Source: Dyella terrae
Lineage (GTDB): Bacteria; Pseudomonadota; Gammaproteobacteria; Xanthomonadales; Rhodanobacteraceae
DNA length: 64,000 nucleotides
Direction of reading: 5' to 3'
Assembly (NCBI RefSeq): GCF_022394535.1
Contig: NZ_CP089414.1
Location: forward strand, 1,240,001 to 1,304,000
How positions within the stretch are numbered: position 1 is the stretch's first letter; the number at the start of each line of letters is the position of its first letter. Both the position numbers and the translations under genes were made by a program. The notes beneath the pieces were generated by a model that had not been told where the DNA came from, did not search any database, and worked only from the letters and a program-made list of their open reading frames with translations. Shown in pieces: positions 1 through 9,589 of the stretch.

Positions 1-916
1 GATGGGCGACACCGCCAGCTAAATAGATATGCCTTAGATGCGCCTGCCACGCCGGCGACGACGACGGCGTTGCCAGCCGCAGTTGCTCCGGTCGTACATA
101 AGCCACGGCTTCGGTGAAGCGCCCTTGCCATGGATCACCCTCCGCCATCCATCCACCAGCAGCAAACCCGCCAGCGTGCCGGCGTACCGAAAAGCGGTTC
201 ACCTTGCCGATGAACTCGCAGACGAAGGGCGTAGCAGGCTGCTGGTAGATGACCTCGGGTGGCGCCACCTGCTCGATGCGTCCCTTATTCATCACGGCAA
301 CGCGGTCGGCCAGTTCCAGGGCTTCTTCCTGGTCATGCGTGACGAAGATGCTGGTAAGCCCGAGCTCTTCGTGCAGCTCGCGCAGCCAGCGTCGCAAGGC
401 CACGCGCACCTGCGCGTCGAGCGCACCGAATGGCTCGTCCAGCAGCAGCATGTCCGGCTCCACCGCAAGCGCACGAGCCAGCGCCACGCGTTGTCGCTGA
501 CCACCGGAAAGCTGAGTGGGGTAACGCGTACCCAGGCCATCCAGTTGCACGCGACGCAACAGCCGGTCCACACGCGCACGGATCTCGACACGCGACGGCC
601 GTGTACGCCAGGGCCGCACACGCAAACCGAAGGCGATGTTCTCGATCACCGTGAGGTGGCGAAACAAAGCGTAGTGCTGGAACACCATGCCGATGCGGCG
701 CTCGCGCGCTGGCGTGGCGAGGAAGTCATCGCCGTTCCTGAGCACGCTGCCACTGTCGGGGTAATCGAGGCCGGCCAGGATTCGCAGCAACGTCGTCTTG
801 CCCGAGCCCGAAGGCCCGAGCAAGGCGAGGAATTCGCCCGGCGCAATGTCCAGGCTGACGTCATCCAACGCCTGGAAACCCGCGAAACGGCGATGGAGTC
901 GGGACAATTCAAGCAC
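1..916 (-). CDS. cysA: Sulfate/thiosulfate ABC transporter ATP-binding subunit CysA (3' end cut by window)
   Basis: This is the ATPase that powers sulfate import through CysT/CysW at the inner membrane. I translated it from a GTG at 914-916, which follows an AAGAGG ribosome site by 8 bases; no ATG start fits. The Walker A motif GPSGSGKT lies at residues 34-41, followed by the Q-loop (VFQHYAL), the ABC signature LSGGQRQR, Walker B (MLLLDEP) and the H-loop (VTHDQEE). After about residue 240 the sequence enters the small C-terminal domain and is still open at base 1, so roughly 305 of the usual 340-360 residues are visible. It begins 12 bases after the cysW stop and is the last visible gene of the sbp-cysT-cysW-cysA unit. 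Confidence 0.93.
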   Translation of the reverse strand, partial: MLELSRLHRRFAGFQALDDVSLDIAPGEFLALLGPSGSGKTTLLRILAGLDYPDSGSVLRNGDDFLATPARERRIGMVFQHYALFRHLTVIENIAFGLRVRPWRTRPSRVEIRARVDRLLRRVQLDGLGTRYPTQLSGGQRQRVALARALAVEPDMLLLDEPFGALDAQVRVALRRWLRELHEELGLTSIFVTHDQEEALELADRVAVMNKGRIEQVAPPEVIYQQPATPFVCEFIGKVNRFSVRRHAGGFAAGGWMAEGDPWQGRFTEAVAYVRPEQLRLATPSSSPAWQAHLRHIYLAGGVAH

Positions 917-928
917 CGCGTGGCCCTC

Positions 929-1792
929 TTAATGCCCGCCGGGAGCGTGCGCGGCGATCTCATCACCGTAGCGCCATTCCAGCAGGGTTTTCACCGCCAG
1001 CGTCACCAGCGCCAGCAAGGCCAGCAACGAGGCGACCGCGAAGGCACCGACGTATTCGTACTCGTTGTAACGCATTTCCACTTCCAACGGCATCGTAGTG
1101 GTCAGCCCACGTATGTGACCCGACACGACCGAAACCGCGCCGAACTCGCCCATGGCGCGGGCATTGCACAGCAGAACGCCGTACAGCAGCGCCCAGCGGA
1201 TGTTGGGCAGCGTGACGCGGAAGAACATCTGCCAGCCGCTGGCGCCAAGTACACGGGCCGCCTCTTCTTCTTCGCTACCTTGCGACTGCATCAGTGGAAT
1301 GAGTTCGCGCGCAACGAATGGCAACGTGACAAACATGGTCGCTAATACCAGCGCCGGCACGGCGAAGATGATCTTGATGCCATGACTGTCCAGCCACGGT
1401 CCGAACCAACCCTGCGCACCGAACAGCAACACATAGACCAAGCCAGAAACCACCGGCGACACGGAAAACGGCAGGTCGATGAAGGCCCCGAGCAACGCCT
1501 TGCCGCGAAATTCGAAGCGCGTCATGGCCCAGGCAGCGGCAACACCGAACACCACATTCATCGGCACGGCAATCGCCGCAACCAGCAGCGTCAGCTGGAT
1601 CGCGGACAACGCCTCGGGCTCCTTGATGGCGTCAAGGTAAGGCACGACGCCCTGCCGAAATGCCTCGACAAAAACTGTCGCCAACGGCAAGAGCAGGAAC
1701 AGCGTGAGAAATAACAACGCCAGCACGATGAGTACGAAGTGCACCACGCGGCGGGGCCACGCTACCGGACGCGAAGGTTTCCGGGCATTCAT
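929..1792 (-). CDS. cysW: Sulfate ABC transporter permease CysW
   Basis: This is one of two inner-membrane permeases of the sulfate importer. The 287-residue protein has an N-terminal hydrophobic segment and about six membrane spans. A permease EAA-type loop (around [17 protein letters not shown]) is the contact site for the ATPase. I start it at ATG 1790-1792 (MNARKPS), because this ATG overlaps the cysT stop in an ATGA arrangement, although an in-frame start lies 18 bases upstream. It heterodimerises with CysT and is served by Sbp and CysA. Family membership is clear; the choice of sulfate over thiosulfate rests on the linked binding protein. Confidence 0.93.
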   Translation of the reverse strand: MNARKPSRPVAWPRRVVHFVLIVLALLFLTLFLLLPLATVFVEAFRQGVVPYLDAIKEPEALSAIQLTLLVAAIAVPMNVVFGVAAAWAMTRFEFRGKALLGAFIDLPFSVSPVVSGLVYVLLFGAQGWFGPWLDSHGIKIIFAVPALVLATMFVTLPFVARELIPLMQSQGSEEEEAARVLGASGWQMFFRVTLPNIRWALLYGVLLCNARAMGEFGAVSVVSGHIRGLTTTMPLEVEMRYNEYEYVGAFAVASLLALLALVTLAVKTLLEWRYGDEIAAHAPGGH

Positions 1793-2613
1793 GCCGCCCG
1801 CTCCGCCCAACGCCGGCTCCAGCGTTGCAACAGCGACACCAGCACCAACAAGCCGAACGACAGCAACAGCATGGCCACACCCAGCGCCGCGGCGCCCGCC
1901 ACATCGAACTGCTCAAGCTTCTGCACGATCAGCAAGGGCGCAATTTCCGAACGCATCGGAATATTGCCGGCGATGAAGATCACCGAACCGTATTCGCCCA
2001 CGGCGCGCGCCAGCGCCAATGCAAAACCTGTCAACAGAGTCGGCGCCAGCATGGGCAGGATCACGCGAAAAAAAGTTTGCCAGCGCTGCGCGCCCAGGCT
2101 TTCCGCGGCCTCCTCCACATCGCGCTCCAGCGCGGAGAGTACAGGCTGCAAGGTACGCACGACGAACGGAAAGCCGACGAACACCATGGCGACAAATACG
2201 CCGAGCGGCGTATAGGCCACCTTGATGCCCAACGGTTCCAGCCATCGCCCCAGCCAACCGTTGGAGGCATAAAGCGTGGTCAGCGCAATGCCGGCCACCG
2301 CCGTTGGCAGAGCGAAAGGAAGATCCACCAGGGCATCGAACAGGCGTCGCCCGGGGAAGCGATAGCGCACCAGCACCCAGCCCACCAGCAGGCCGATCAC
2401 GACATTGATGAGCGCCGCCACGACGGCGCCGCCCACACTCAATCGCAGCGCAGCCAGCGTGCGCGGTGCCGACAGCAACCGCACCAATCCCTCGAACCCG
2501 ATGCCGGACGCCTTCCACGCCAACGCTGCCAGCGGCAGCAGCACGATCAACCCGAGATAAGCCACCGCGTAGCCGAGGCTGAGACCAAATCCCGGAAGCA
2601 CGCGCCTTCGCAT
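1789..2613 (-). CDS. cysT: Sulfate ABC transporter permease CysT (CysU)
   Basis: This is the partner permease of CysW, 274 residues with six predicted membrane spans. An EAA-type loop ([17 protein letters not shown]) carries the usual glycine for docking on CysA. The start at MRRRVLPGF (2611-2613) was chosen over upstream in-frame codons because it lies four bases after the sbp stop and gives a normal permease N-terminus. The end overlaps the cysW start by four bases, so the two are almost certainly translationally coupled. Residues 70-80 region [12 protein letters not shown] and the later [12 protein letters not shown] stretch are typical of the CysT branch. Confidence 0.93.
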   Translation of the reverse strand: MRRRVLPGFGLSLGYAVAYLGLIVLLPLAALAWKASGIGFEGLVRLLSAPRTLAALRLSVGGAVVAALINVVIGLLVGWVLVRYRFPGRRLFDALVDLPFALPTAVAGIALTTLYASNGWLGRWLEPLGIKVAYTPLGVFVAMVFVGFPFVVRTLQPVLSALERDVEEAAESLGAQRWQTFFRVILPMLAPTLLTGFALALARAVGEYGSVIFIAGNIPMRSEIAPLLIVQKLEQFDVAGAAALGVAMLLLSFGLLVLVSLLQRWSRRWAERAA

Positions 2614-2617
2614 GACG

Positions 2618-3619
2618 TTAGCTTCCCGGCCCCAGCTGATCAAAGATCGCACCATCGCTGAAGAACTTGGCCTGCACCTGGCGCCAGTCACCGAACAACT
2701 CACCTAAGGTGAACGTATGCGTGGTTGGGAACTGGCTGGCATAACGCGCCGCCACCTCCGGCGAGCGCGGGCGATAGAAGTTCTTGGCGGCGATGTCCTG
2801 CCCCTGCGGGGAGTACAGGAACTCCACGTAAGCCTGCGCGACCGCGCGCGTGCCGTGCTTGTCCACGTTGCTGTCCACCACGGCCACCGGCGGTTCGGCC
2901 ACGATGGTGACTGACGGCACCACGATCTCGAAGGTGTCACCGCCCAACTGCCGCTTCGCAAGCAACGCTTCGTTCTCCCACGCAATCAGCACGTCGCCGA
3001 CACCACGCTGCACGAACGTGTTGGTGGCGCCGCGTGCGCCGGTGTCCAGGACGGGCACGTGCTTGTACAGCTCCTTCACATAAACCTTGGCGGTGGCGTC
3101 GCTGCCACCCGGTTGCTTCAGTGCATAGCCCCAGGCCGCGAGGAAGTTCCAGCGCGCACCGCCGGAGGATTTCGGATTCGGTGTTACTACCTGGATGCCC
3201 GGTCGCACGAGGTCGGCCCAGTCCTTGATGCCCTTGGGATTACCCTTGCGCACGAGGAACACGATGGTCGAGGTGTAAGGCGTGGCATTGTCCGGCAACT
3301 TCTTCTGCCAGTCCTTCGCCAGCAGGCCGCGATCGGCAATCGCGTCGATGTCGTAGGCCAGCGCGAGCGTCACCACGTCAGCGGGAAGCCCGTCGACCAC
3401 GGAGCGCGCCTGCTTGCCCGAACCACCATGCGACATCCGGATGTTGACGGTGTCGCCGTGCTGCGCCTTCCATTGCGCCGCAAACGCCGTGTTGACCTGT
3501 CGATACAGTTCGCGCGTCGGATCGTAGGAGACGTTGAGCAGCGCTACGTCCCCGGCGAAGGCGGCAGCCGACAGCAGTACGCTGGCGGCGGCGAGCAGTA
3601 CGAGGAAGAACTTCTTCAT
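2618..3619 (-). CDS. sbp: Periplasmic sulfate-binding protein (Sbp/CysP type)
   Basis: This is a 333-residue solute-binding protein that captures sulfate in the periplasm and delivers it to CysT/CysW. It begins with a Sec signal peptide ([13 protein letters not shown], cleavage near residue 22, AFA|GDV). The mature start [13 protein letters not shown] and the segments [20 protein letters not shown] and [19 protein letters not shown] are hallmarks of the sulfate/thiosulfate family. A strong AGGAGG site sits 5 bases before the ATG at 3617-3619; an earlier in-frame start would lack a signal peptide. It is the promoter-proximal gene of the transporter operon. I cannot tell Sbp from CysP by eye alone. 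Confidence 0.92.
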   Translation of the reverse strand: MKKFFLVLLAAASVLLSAAAFAGDVALLNVSYDPTRELYRQVNTAFAAQWKAQHGDTVNIRMSHGGSGKQARSVVDGLPADVVTLALAYDIDAIADRGLLAKDWQKKLPDNATPYTSTIVFLVRKGNPKGIKDWADLVRPGIQVVTPNPKSSGGARWNFLAAWGYALKQPGGSDATAKVYVKELYKHVPVLDTGARGATNTFVQRGVGDVLIAWENEALLAKRQLGGDTFEIVVPSVTIVAEPPVAVVDSNVDKHGTRAVAQAYVEFLYSPQGQDIAAKNFYRPRSPEVAARYASQFPTTHTFTLGELFGDWRQVQAKFFSDGAIFDQLGPGS

Positions 3620-3682
3620 GGCGCCTCCTGCGGAACAATGGAGCCGCAGACTAACGTCGGCGGGCAAAGCTTCGAAATCGCA

Positions 3683-3693
3683 ATATGGCATAT
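3683..3693. promoter_or_regulatory. Short palindrome upstream of sbp, possible operator
   Basis: ATATG-G-CATAT is a perfect 5-1-5 inverted repeat about 65 bp upstream of the sbp start, in the only intergenic space that can hold the transporter promoter. It could be a regulator site for sulfate control (a CysB-like LysR protein would be expected), but the sequence alone does not identify the protein. Confidence 0.3.
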
Positions 3694-3774
3694 CGTCATG
3701 TCGCGACCTTGCGCAACATCAGCACCGAAGCGTCTGATTTGCGCATGAAGGCGTACCGACGCCGTGCATCTATC

Positions 3775-5172
3775 TCAAGGCAACTCGTTCGCACTTTCGC
3801 GGGGAAACGTACTTGCCTGCGACAGCTGTACCGCCAAGCGATGCGCCGCCACGCGAATTTCCGGCATGGCCGTACACTCCCACAGGTTGCCGCGAACCAG
3901 CGAGCCGATGGCGTACAAACCGGGCAGCGGGCGTCCATCGGCATCGGTCAATTGTCCGTCGGGCTGAGCAAGCACACCCAGTTGCAGGGCATCTGCCGCC
4001 GCCAAACCATCGCGCAGCAACTGCGAAAGCAAGTCGTGCGCACCATAAGCCACGGCCGTGTCCAGCCCTGTCGCCTGGATGACCAGATCTGCTTCCAGCG
4101 CGCTCACCAATTGCGTGGAGCGCTCGCGCAGCGTCACCTGCAGCGGTGCCGTGCCGTCCACATCCAACACGCGTGCGGCGAGCACCTGCAGACGACCTTC
4201 CTCCTGCAACTGATAGATCGCCTCGCCCGTCGCCGGCGCCATCCGATGCCGCGCGGCTTCCCATATCCAGCGCACATGGCGGAGAAACTGCCGGCGACGC
4301 GCGTGCGAGAGTTCCTGCCACAGCTGCGCATTGATCGGCCGCATACCGTCGATGATGCTGCGCCATTCAGGGCCTTCGGCGTCGCTCAAGGCTTCACGTA
4401 CTTGACGGAACATTCGAGCGGGGCCGTCGCTGGCCAGCAGCGCGCGATTGAGCGCGTCCTGTCGCGCATACGGCGCCAGTGGCAAGGCAGAGTGGGTGAA
4501 GGGCAACAACCCGTGGCGCGACACCGCAACCAGTTCCGCATGCGGCCATCTGAGCGCAGCTGACAGCACCGTATCCACCGCCGTCAGGCCCGTGCCGATC
4601 ACCATCACCCGGCGTGGTGCCTGGGTATGTCGATCCAGCCGCCACGGATCGAGTTCATAGGCCCCGCTAGCCAGCGCCGTGGTGGACACCGTGCGCAACG
4701 GACGCTGCGCCAATGCGCCCACCGCCAACACCACCTTGCCCACTTCCAGCCAACGATCGGCACCGACGCGCACGGCATAACCGCCCGGCCCGCGAGAGAC
4801 AACTTCGCGGGCACTCTCCGGATGAATGCGGAAGCTGCGTCCCGCACGACGCGCCGCATCGATGCGCGCGCCCACCTGGGCTTGGATGAAATCACCAAAG
4901 ATGCGTCGCGGCAGAAAATCTGTGCCTTTCACCTGACCCAGTTGGCGCGAAGCGTGCTGGATAAAATCCTCACCGTGCTCCTGAAAAACCCCCATCGCCG
5001 AAGCACGTACATTCAAAAGATGTTGATCCTCACCGGTGCCGTAAGCCACGCCCCGTCCCGGCGCGTGCTGTCCCACGATCCAGTGCACCGTGCCGCCGTC
5101 GAACCGCGCGAGCAGTTCGCCGAATGCTGCGGCACCCGCCGCCCCACCACCGATCACTGCGACATCTGCCAT
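3775..5172 (-). CDS. FAD/NAD(P)-binding oxidoreductase-like protein (YdhS/PF13454 type)
   Basis: This is a 465-residue flavoprotein-like protein. A dinucleotide-binding glycine motif sits at the extreme N-terminus (VIGGGAAGAAA, residues 6-16). The next stretch, GRGVAYGTGEDQHLLNVRASAMG, matches the family of FAD-NAD(P)-binding proteins that includes E. coli YdhS. A second nucleotide motif (VMVIGTGLTAVD) lies mid-protein and ATGLDTAV near the end. I chose MADVAVIG at 5170-5172, with GAGG about 9 bases upstream; a 19-residue in-frame extension lacks family sequence. It reads in the same direction as the sulfate genes, but a 155-bp gap separates them, so co-transcription is not certain. The substrate is unknown. 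Confidence 0.75.
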   Translation of the reverse strand: MADVAVIGGGAAGAAAFGELLARFDGGTVHWIVGQHAPGRGVAYGTGEDQHLLNVRASAMGVFQEHGEDFIQHASRQLGQVKGTDFLPRRIFGDFIQAQVGARIDAARRAGRSFRIHPESAREVVSRGPGGYAVRVGADRWLEVGKVVLAVGALAQRPLRTVSTTALASGAYELDPWRLDRHTQAPRRVMVIGTGLTAVDTVLSAALRWPHAELVAVSRHGLLPFTHSALPLAPYARQDALNRALLASDGPARMFRQVREALSDAEGPEWRSIIDGMRPINAQLWQELSHARRRQFLRHVRWIWEAARHRMAPATGEAIYQLQEEGRLQVLAARVLDVDGTAPLQVTLRERSTQLVSALEADLVIQATGLDTAVAYGAHDLLSQLLRDGLAAADALQLGVLAQPDGQLTDADGRPLPGLYAIGSLVRGNLWECTAMPEIRVAAHRLAVQLSQASTFPRESANELP

Positions 5173-5371
5173 AACGCCGTCCTCAAAAGGGGGACACGAA
5201 CCCCACGCGATCTGCTCTCGGCAGGTCACTACGAGTTGCGTCCCCTGGAAAGAAATCTCGGGTGAAGGCTGCCTTCACATCGCATGGCAGCCGGGTGACT
5301 CAACCTTGCTCAACGGCTCATGAAACGATCTGGCATGGTGTATCCCCGGCCTATCAGCGTGCCCGGGAAAA
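5173..5371. other. Intergenic stretch between the flavoprotein gene and the inverted-repeat element
   Basis: About 200 bp hold no convincing gene, terminator or RNA. The region must contain the promoter of the flavoprotein gene, but I could not pick a convincing -35/-10 pair. The repeat element starts directly after it. Confidence 0.4.
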
Positions 5372-5638
5372 AGAGCCTGTTCAATGTCTCCACGTGGCCC
5401 GCGTTGTCCACCCAAAGCGCCCAGCGAGCGGGCCGTAGCGCCGCGCCTGACTGGTGGTCAGGTCAAGCTGCGGACTGCTCGCTGGGCGCTTTGGTGGACA
5501 ACCCTTCGGGCCGGGTCTATTTGCCCACAGGTCTGCGTCATCACTCAGTCGTGTACGGACGTACACTCCTTCGTTCTTCCTTGTCCTGCGGGCAAACAGC
5601 TTCCGGCGCGGGCCACGTGGAGACATTGAACAGGCTCT
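5372..5638. repeat. MITE-like element with 32-bp perfect terminal inverted repeats
   Basis: A 267-bp element is bounded by a perfect 32-bp inverted repeat (5372-5403 and 5607-5638; outer ends AGAGCCTGTTCAATGTCTCC). Inside it is a second inverted repeat: 5403-5429 pairs with 5477-5502, differing by one extra C. In the centre is a 6-bp hairpin (CCTGAC/GTCAGG, 5446-5462). The short open frames crossing it look like by-products of the palindromic sequence, with no ribosome site or family similarity. I see no transposase in it, so it would be non-mobile on its own or a structured intergenic repeat. It sits between the flavoprotein gene and hisIE. I saw no second copy in the window. Confidence 0.8.
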
Positions 5639-5709
5639 AAGAAACCACAGCATCCGTTAAGGCTGCGCTAGTCATACGTGGACTTGTAGCGCACCTCATT
5701 CCCGAGAGG

Positions 5710-6342
5710 TTATGACGCGACGCGAACCGCATGACGTTGCGACAGCACGCCCGCGACGTCGGACAGACCCAGCCCGCGCGCCCGCAAGGCCACGGCAAGG
5801 TGATAGACAAGGTCGGCAGCCTCCCCGAGCAGGGCATCGTCGTCCTGCGCCACAGCCGCCAGCGCTGTCTCGACGCCCTCCTCGCCCACCTTCTGCGCCA
5901 TGCGGCGAATGCCACCCTCGAAAAGCTTGGTGGTGTAACTGCCCGCCGGCCGCTCTGCGTGTCGCTGTGCAATCAACGCATCCAGTTCAGCCAGGAATCC
6001 GAGCGGTGGTTGTACCTCGTCGCCGAAGCAACTGCTGGTACCGTTGTGGCAGGTAGGGCCATGCGGTTCGGCGAGCACCAGCAAGGTGTCGGCATCGCAA
6101 TCCATGCGCACGGACTTGAGCGCCAGCACATGGCCAGAGGTTTCTCCCTTGGTCCACAAGCGCTGCTTGCTGCGGCTGAAAAAGGTCACGTGGCCGCTCT
6201 TTTGCGTGGCGACCAGCGCCTCTACATTCATGTAGCCCAGCATCAACACCTCGCCCGTCAACCAGTGCTGGACGATGGCAGGCAGCAGGCCGTCGCCTTT
6301 AGCCCAGTCGAGTCGGGAGGGATCAAGGGTGGATGCGTTCAT
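5710..6342 (-). CDS. hisIE: Bifunctional phosphoribosyl-AMP cyclohydrolase / phosphoribosyl-ATP pyrophosphatase
   Basis: This enzyme carries out steps 2 and 3 of histidine biosynthesis in the cytoplasm: pyrophosphate removal from PR-ATP and ring opening of PR-AMP. It has 210 residues, the normal length for the fusion. The HisI part (about 1-115) shows QHWLTGEVLMLGYMN, the RSKQRLWTKGETSGH stretch and metal-binding cysteines in PHGPTCHNGTSSCF. The HisE part (about 120-210) shows EEGVETALAAVAQDD. The ATG at 6340-6342 was preferred over a 15-residue longer in-frame start that lacks family sequence. It is the last gene of the his operon, 103 bp after hisF; this is the only sizeable gap in the operon. 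Confidence 0.95.
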   Translation of the reverse strand: MNASTLDPSRLDWAKGDGLLPAIVQHWLTGEVLMLGYMNVEALVATQKSGHVTFFSRSKQRLWTKGETSGHVLALKSVRMDCDADTLLVLAEPHGPTCHNGTSSCFGDEVQPPLGFLAELDALIAQRHAERPAGSYTTKLFEGGIRRMAQKVGEEGVETALAAVAQDDDALLGEAADLVYHLAVALRARGLGLSDVAGVLSQRHAVRVAS

Positions 6343-6445
6343 GGCGAATCTCTTCTGAAAACGGGCTGATCGGCGACCGGTGGACATGCCTCGGCCACGT
6401 TAACTCGCCCCTCTCGGCTGTCCGGGGCAACAAGTCGTTGTTCGG

Positions 6446-7216
6446 TTACAACCTTACGTCCACGCCCCAGTCGGCCAGCGCCTGCTTGAGCGTGGGAATG
6501 GTGATCGCGCCGGAATGGAACACGCTCGCCGCGAGCGCGCCGTCAACGTCCGCCTCAACAAACGCATCACGAAAATGTTCCGGTGCGCCGGCGCCTCCCG
6601 AGGCGATCAGCGGCACGTTGCACAGGCTACGCACCACCATGAGCTGTTCCAGGTCGTAGCCCTGCCGCACGCCATCGCTGCCCATGCAATTGAGCACGAT
6701 CTCGCCCGCGCCGCGTTGCTGCGCCTCTACGATCCAATCCAGCGTACGGCGCGGCAGTGCCTGTGTGCGTGAAGGATCGCCGGTGTACTGGCGCACGCGC
6801 CATTCGCCATCGGCATCGCGCAGACTGTCGACGCCCACCACCACGCACTGCACGCCAAATGCAGCAGCCAGTTCGTCGATAAGTCCGGGACGCTCCAGCG
6901 CCGGCGAGTTCACCGAGATCTTGTCGGCACCGGCATGCAGCACTGCCCTCGCCTCATCCACGCTGCGGATGCCGCCCGCGACACAAAACGGGATATCGAT
7001 CACGCTGGCCACGCGTTCTACCCAGCCGCGGTCGACGCTGCGCCCTTCCGGGCTGGCCGTGATGTCGTAGAACACCAGTTCGTCGGCGCCTTCGTCGCGG
7101 TAGCGCAGCGCGAGATCAACGATCTCACCCATCACCACGTGATCGCGAAAACGCACGCCCTTCACGACTTTGCCGTCACGCACGTCCAGGCAGGGAATCA
7201 AGCGACGGCTCAGCAT
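6446..7216 (-). CDS. hisF: Imidazole glycerol phosphate synthase, cyclase subunit
   Basis: HisF closes the imidazole ring, using ammonia delivered by HisH, to give imidazole glycerol phosphate and AICAR. The 256-residue TIM barrel carries the two hallmark aspartate regions: [18 protein letters not shown] at the N-terminus (catalytic Asp about residue 11) and [14 protein letters not shown] (catalytic Asp about residue 130). The phosphate-binding loop [11 protein letters not shown] follows. The start overlaps the hisA stop by 7 bases. Length matches the family and nothing looks broken. Confidence 0.96.
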   Translation of the reverse strand: MLSRRLIPCLDVRDGKVVKGVRFRDHVVMGEIVDLALRYRDEGADELVFYDITASPEGRSVDRGWVERVASVIDIPFCVAGGIRSVDEARAVLHAGADKISVNSPALERPGLIDELAAAFGVQCVVVGVDSLRDADGEWRVRQYTGDPSRTQALPRRTLDWIVEAQQRGAGEIVLNCMGSDGVRQGYDLEQLMVVRSLCNVPLIASGGAGAPEHFRDAFVEADVDGALAASVFHSGAITIPTLKQALADWGVDVRL

Positions 7217-7938
7217 GACAATGCGTCCTTCAGGCTGAAGCGGCCTTCAAGCAGGGCTCGGCCAAGGATCACCCCTCGCGCCCCGGCCTCGCGCGCCGCG
7301 CGAATATCGTCCAGCGAGCGCACGCCGCCGGAAGCCTGCACCGCCATGGTCGGCACCGTCGCGGCGAGATACCGGTAGAGATCCAGATTGAAACCGGCCA
7401 GCATGCCGTCGCGATCAATGTCGGTGCATAGCAAGTGTGTAGCCCCATGCGCCGCGTACCAGGGAGCGAGATCATCCAGCGTGCGCGATTCCGTTTCCGT
7501 CCAGCCAGCGCTGGGCAACGTCCACGCGCCATCGCGATACAACGTGTCCAGTGCAAGCGTGAACCTATCGGCACCACGCGAGGCCAGCCATCCTTCCACC
7601 GTCTCCGGCTCACGGATGGCCAGACTGCCAAGCACCACGCGAGACACACCGGCACCGAGCAGGCGCTGCACGTCGGCCTCGGAACGCACGCCACCGCCGG
7701 CCTGTATGCGCATACCGTCGCGGGCAATCGCTTCGATCACCGCAAGGTTTTCAAGGCTGCCTCCGCGCGCACCGTCCAAGTCGACCAGATGCAGCCAATC
7801 GGCGCCCGCCGCTGCATAGTCGCGGGCCAGCGCACGCGGATCGAAATCGTATGTCGTCTGCTGCGCATAGTCGCCCTGCTTCAGGCGAACGACGCGACCA
7901 GCACGCAGATCAATGGCGGGAATGACGGTGAAACTCAT
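7210..7938 (-). CDS. hisA: ProFAR isomerase HisA
   Basis: HisA isomerises ProFAR to PRFAR, step 4 of histidine synthesis. The protein is 242 residues, with N-terminal [18 protein letters not shown] carrying the catalytic aspartate, and a second catalytic Asp in [14 protein letters not shown]. The half-barrel repeat typical of the HisA/HisF pair is visible ([10 protein letters not shown] and [11 protein letters not shown]). It overlaps hisH by 4 bases at its start and hisF by 7 bases at its end, consistent with one polycistronic message. Confidence 0.96.
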   Translation of the reverse strand: MSFTVIPAIDLRAGRVVRLKQGDYAQQTTYDFDPRALARDYAAAGADWLHLVDLDGARGGSLENLAVIEAIARDGMRIQAGGGVRSEADVQRLLGAGVSRVVLGSLAIREPETVEGWLASRGADRFTLALDTLYRDGAWTLPSAGWTETESRTLDDLAPWYAAHGATHLLCTDIDRDGMLAGFNLDLYRYLAATVPTMAVQASGGVRSLDDIRAAREAGARGVILGRALLEGRFSLKDALSC

Positions 7939-8525
7939 AGCTCGAGGAAGTTCTTCAGCAGGCGAGCGCCGACCTGGGCCGAACGCTCGGGGTGGAACTG
8001 CATACCGTGGAAGTTGCTGCGCGCGATCACCGAAGCGAACTCACCGCCATACTCCGTGGTGGCCAGGGAGTAGTCCCCCGTAGAGACCGCGTAGCTGTGC
8101 ACGAAGTACGCCCAATCGCCATCGGTCACTCCTTGCAGCAAGCCATGCTCACGGCGGCGCTGCAGGCGGTTCCAGCCCATGTGCGGCACGCGCAGGCCCG
8201 GCTGCTCAATAAAACGCGTCACGGTTGCCGGAATCACACCAAGACAAGCGGTATCGCCCTCCTCCGAGCGCTCGCACAGGAGCTGCATGCCCAGACAAAC
8301 CCCGAGCACGGGTTGCGTCAGCGAACGCATCAACTCCACCAGACCCAACTCGCGCAGGCGAGCCATACCAGGACCGGCTGCGCCCACGCCGGGCAGAATC
8401 ACTTTGTCTGCCGAGCGGATGGATACGGGATCCGAAGTGAGCGCGGCATCCACACCCAGCCGCTGCAATGCATAGCGCACCGAGCCGATATTGGTACCGC
8501 CGGCATCCACCAGCACCACGCTCAT
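7935..8525 (-). CDS. hisH: Imidazole glycerol phosphate synthase, glutaminase subunit
   Basis: HisH hydrolyses glutamine and passes ammonia to HisF. It is a 196-residue class I amidotransferase with the nucleophile cysteine in GVCLGMQLLCE, and His/Glu of the triad in GMQFHPERS near the C-terminus. The glycine-rich oxyanion strand (LPGVGAAGPGMARL) is intact. I start it at ATG 8523-8525, which shares one base with the hisB stop (TGATG); a TTG directly before it is in frame but unnecessary. Confidence 0.95.
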   Translation of the reverse strand: MSVVLVDAGGTNIGSVRYALQRLGVDAALTSDPVSIRSADKVILPGVGAAGPGMARLRELGLVELMRSLTQPVLGVCLGMQLLCERSEEGDTACLGVIPATVTRFIEQPGLRVPHMGWNRLQRRREHGLLQGVTDGDWAYFVHSYAVSTGDYSLATTEYGGEFASVIARSNFHGMQFHPERSAQVGARLLKNFLEL

Positions 8526-9589
8526 CAAAGTGCTCCCTTGGTACTCGGCAGTTCGCTACCTTCGCGACGTATCGCTTGGCGCAACGCGCGGGCCACCACC
8601 TTAAAGCAGGCTTCCACCATGTGGTGCGCGTTCTCACCGCGTACGCTCAAATGCAGGTTGGCACCCAGCGTCTCGCAAAGTGAACGGAAAAAATGCGGGA
8701 CCAGTTCGGTGGGAATGTCACCGACGCGTTCACGCGGAAACTGTCCATCGAAGACAAAGTAGGGTCGACCGGAAAGATCCAGTGCCGCGCTCGCCTGCGA
8801 TTCGTCCATGGGCAGCACGAAGCCATACCGGCCAATGCCACGCTTGTCGCCCAGCGCCTGTCGCAACGCCTGGCCCAAGGCCAGCGCGCAATCCTCGATG
8901 GTGTGGTGCTCGTCGATATGAGTGTCGCCATCGCAACGCAGTGCCAGCGCGAAACCGCCGTGCTTGCCGATCTGCTCCAGCATGTGGTCGAAAAAGCCCA
9001 GCCCGGTGTGCACCTGCGGCTCCACCGTCTTGTCGAGGTTCACGCTCACCGTGATGCGCGTTTCCCGCGTATTGCGCTCCACCGTGGCCATGCGCGGAGC
9101 ATCGAGCAACTGGTGCGCAACCTCCTCCCACGCCAGCCCGTGCGAGCCGACCCGAAAGCCACGCACACCCATATTGGCGGCGAACTGCAGATCCGTTTCA
9201 CGATCACCCACCATGGCCGACGCCGCGCGACTCCAGCCATCGTCGGCAAGGTAGTGGCGCATCATGCCGATGCCCGGCTTACGGGTGTCCTTACGCTCGT
9301 GCAGAAAACTGCGATCGATCAACACATCGCGCACGGCGATGCCCTGCGAAGCCAGGATGCGCATCAGCAGCTCGTGCGGCCCGACGAAATCGGCTTCCGG
9401 AAAGCTGTTCGTGCCCAAGCCATCCTGATTGGTGACCATGACCAACTCGTAGCCTGCAGCGATGAAGCGTTGCAGCGCTGCGATCACGCCCGGCAGTAGC
9501 GCGAACTTCTCGTAGCTGTCGATCTGGAAGTCTTCTGGCTCTTCGATCAGGCAGCCATCGCGGTCGATAAAAAGAATCTTGCGACTCAT
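8525..9589 (-). CDS. hisB: Bifunctional histidinol-phosphatase / imidazoleglycerol-phosphate dehydratase
   Basis: This is the gammaproteobacterial fusion of 354 residues. The N-terminal HAD phosphatase (about 1-165) begins [13 protein letters not shown] with the DxD nucleophile at Asp9/Asp11 and has the later [13 protein letters not shown]. The C-terminal dehydratase (about 166-354) has the manganese-binding [17 protein letters not shown] and a second EAHHxxE-type motif near the end ([12 protein letters not shown]). It converts imidazole glycerol phosphate to imidazole acetol phosphate and later dephosphorylates histidinol phosphate. The ATG at 9587-9589 overlaps the hisC stop in ATGA; a longer in-frame start is rejected for that reason. 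Confidence 0.96.
   Translation of the reverse strand: MSRKILFIDRDGCLIEEPEDFQIDSYEKFALLPGVIAALQRFIAAGYELVMVTNQDGLGTNSFPEADFVGPHELLMRILASQGIAVRDVLIDRSFLHERKDTRKPGIGMMRHYLADDGWSRAASAMVGDRETDLQFAANMGVRGFRVGSHGLAWEEVAHQLLDAPRMATVERNTRETRITVSVNLDKTVEPQVHTGLGFFDHMLEQIGKHGGFALALRCDGDTHIDEHHTIEDCALALGQALRQALGDKRGIGRYGFVLPMDESQASAALDLSGRPYFVFDGQFPRERVGDIPTELVPHFFRSLCETLGANLHLSVRGENAHHMVEACFKVVARALRQAIRREGSELPSTKGAL

Noticed and set aside
5381-5660. Short open frames on both strands inside the inverted-repeat element
   Set aside because: They mirror each other because of the palindromic sequence and lack start signals; the region is better explained as a repeat.
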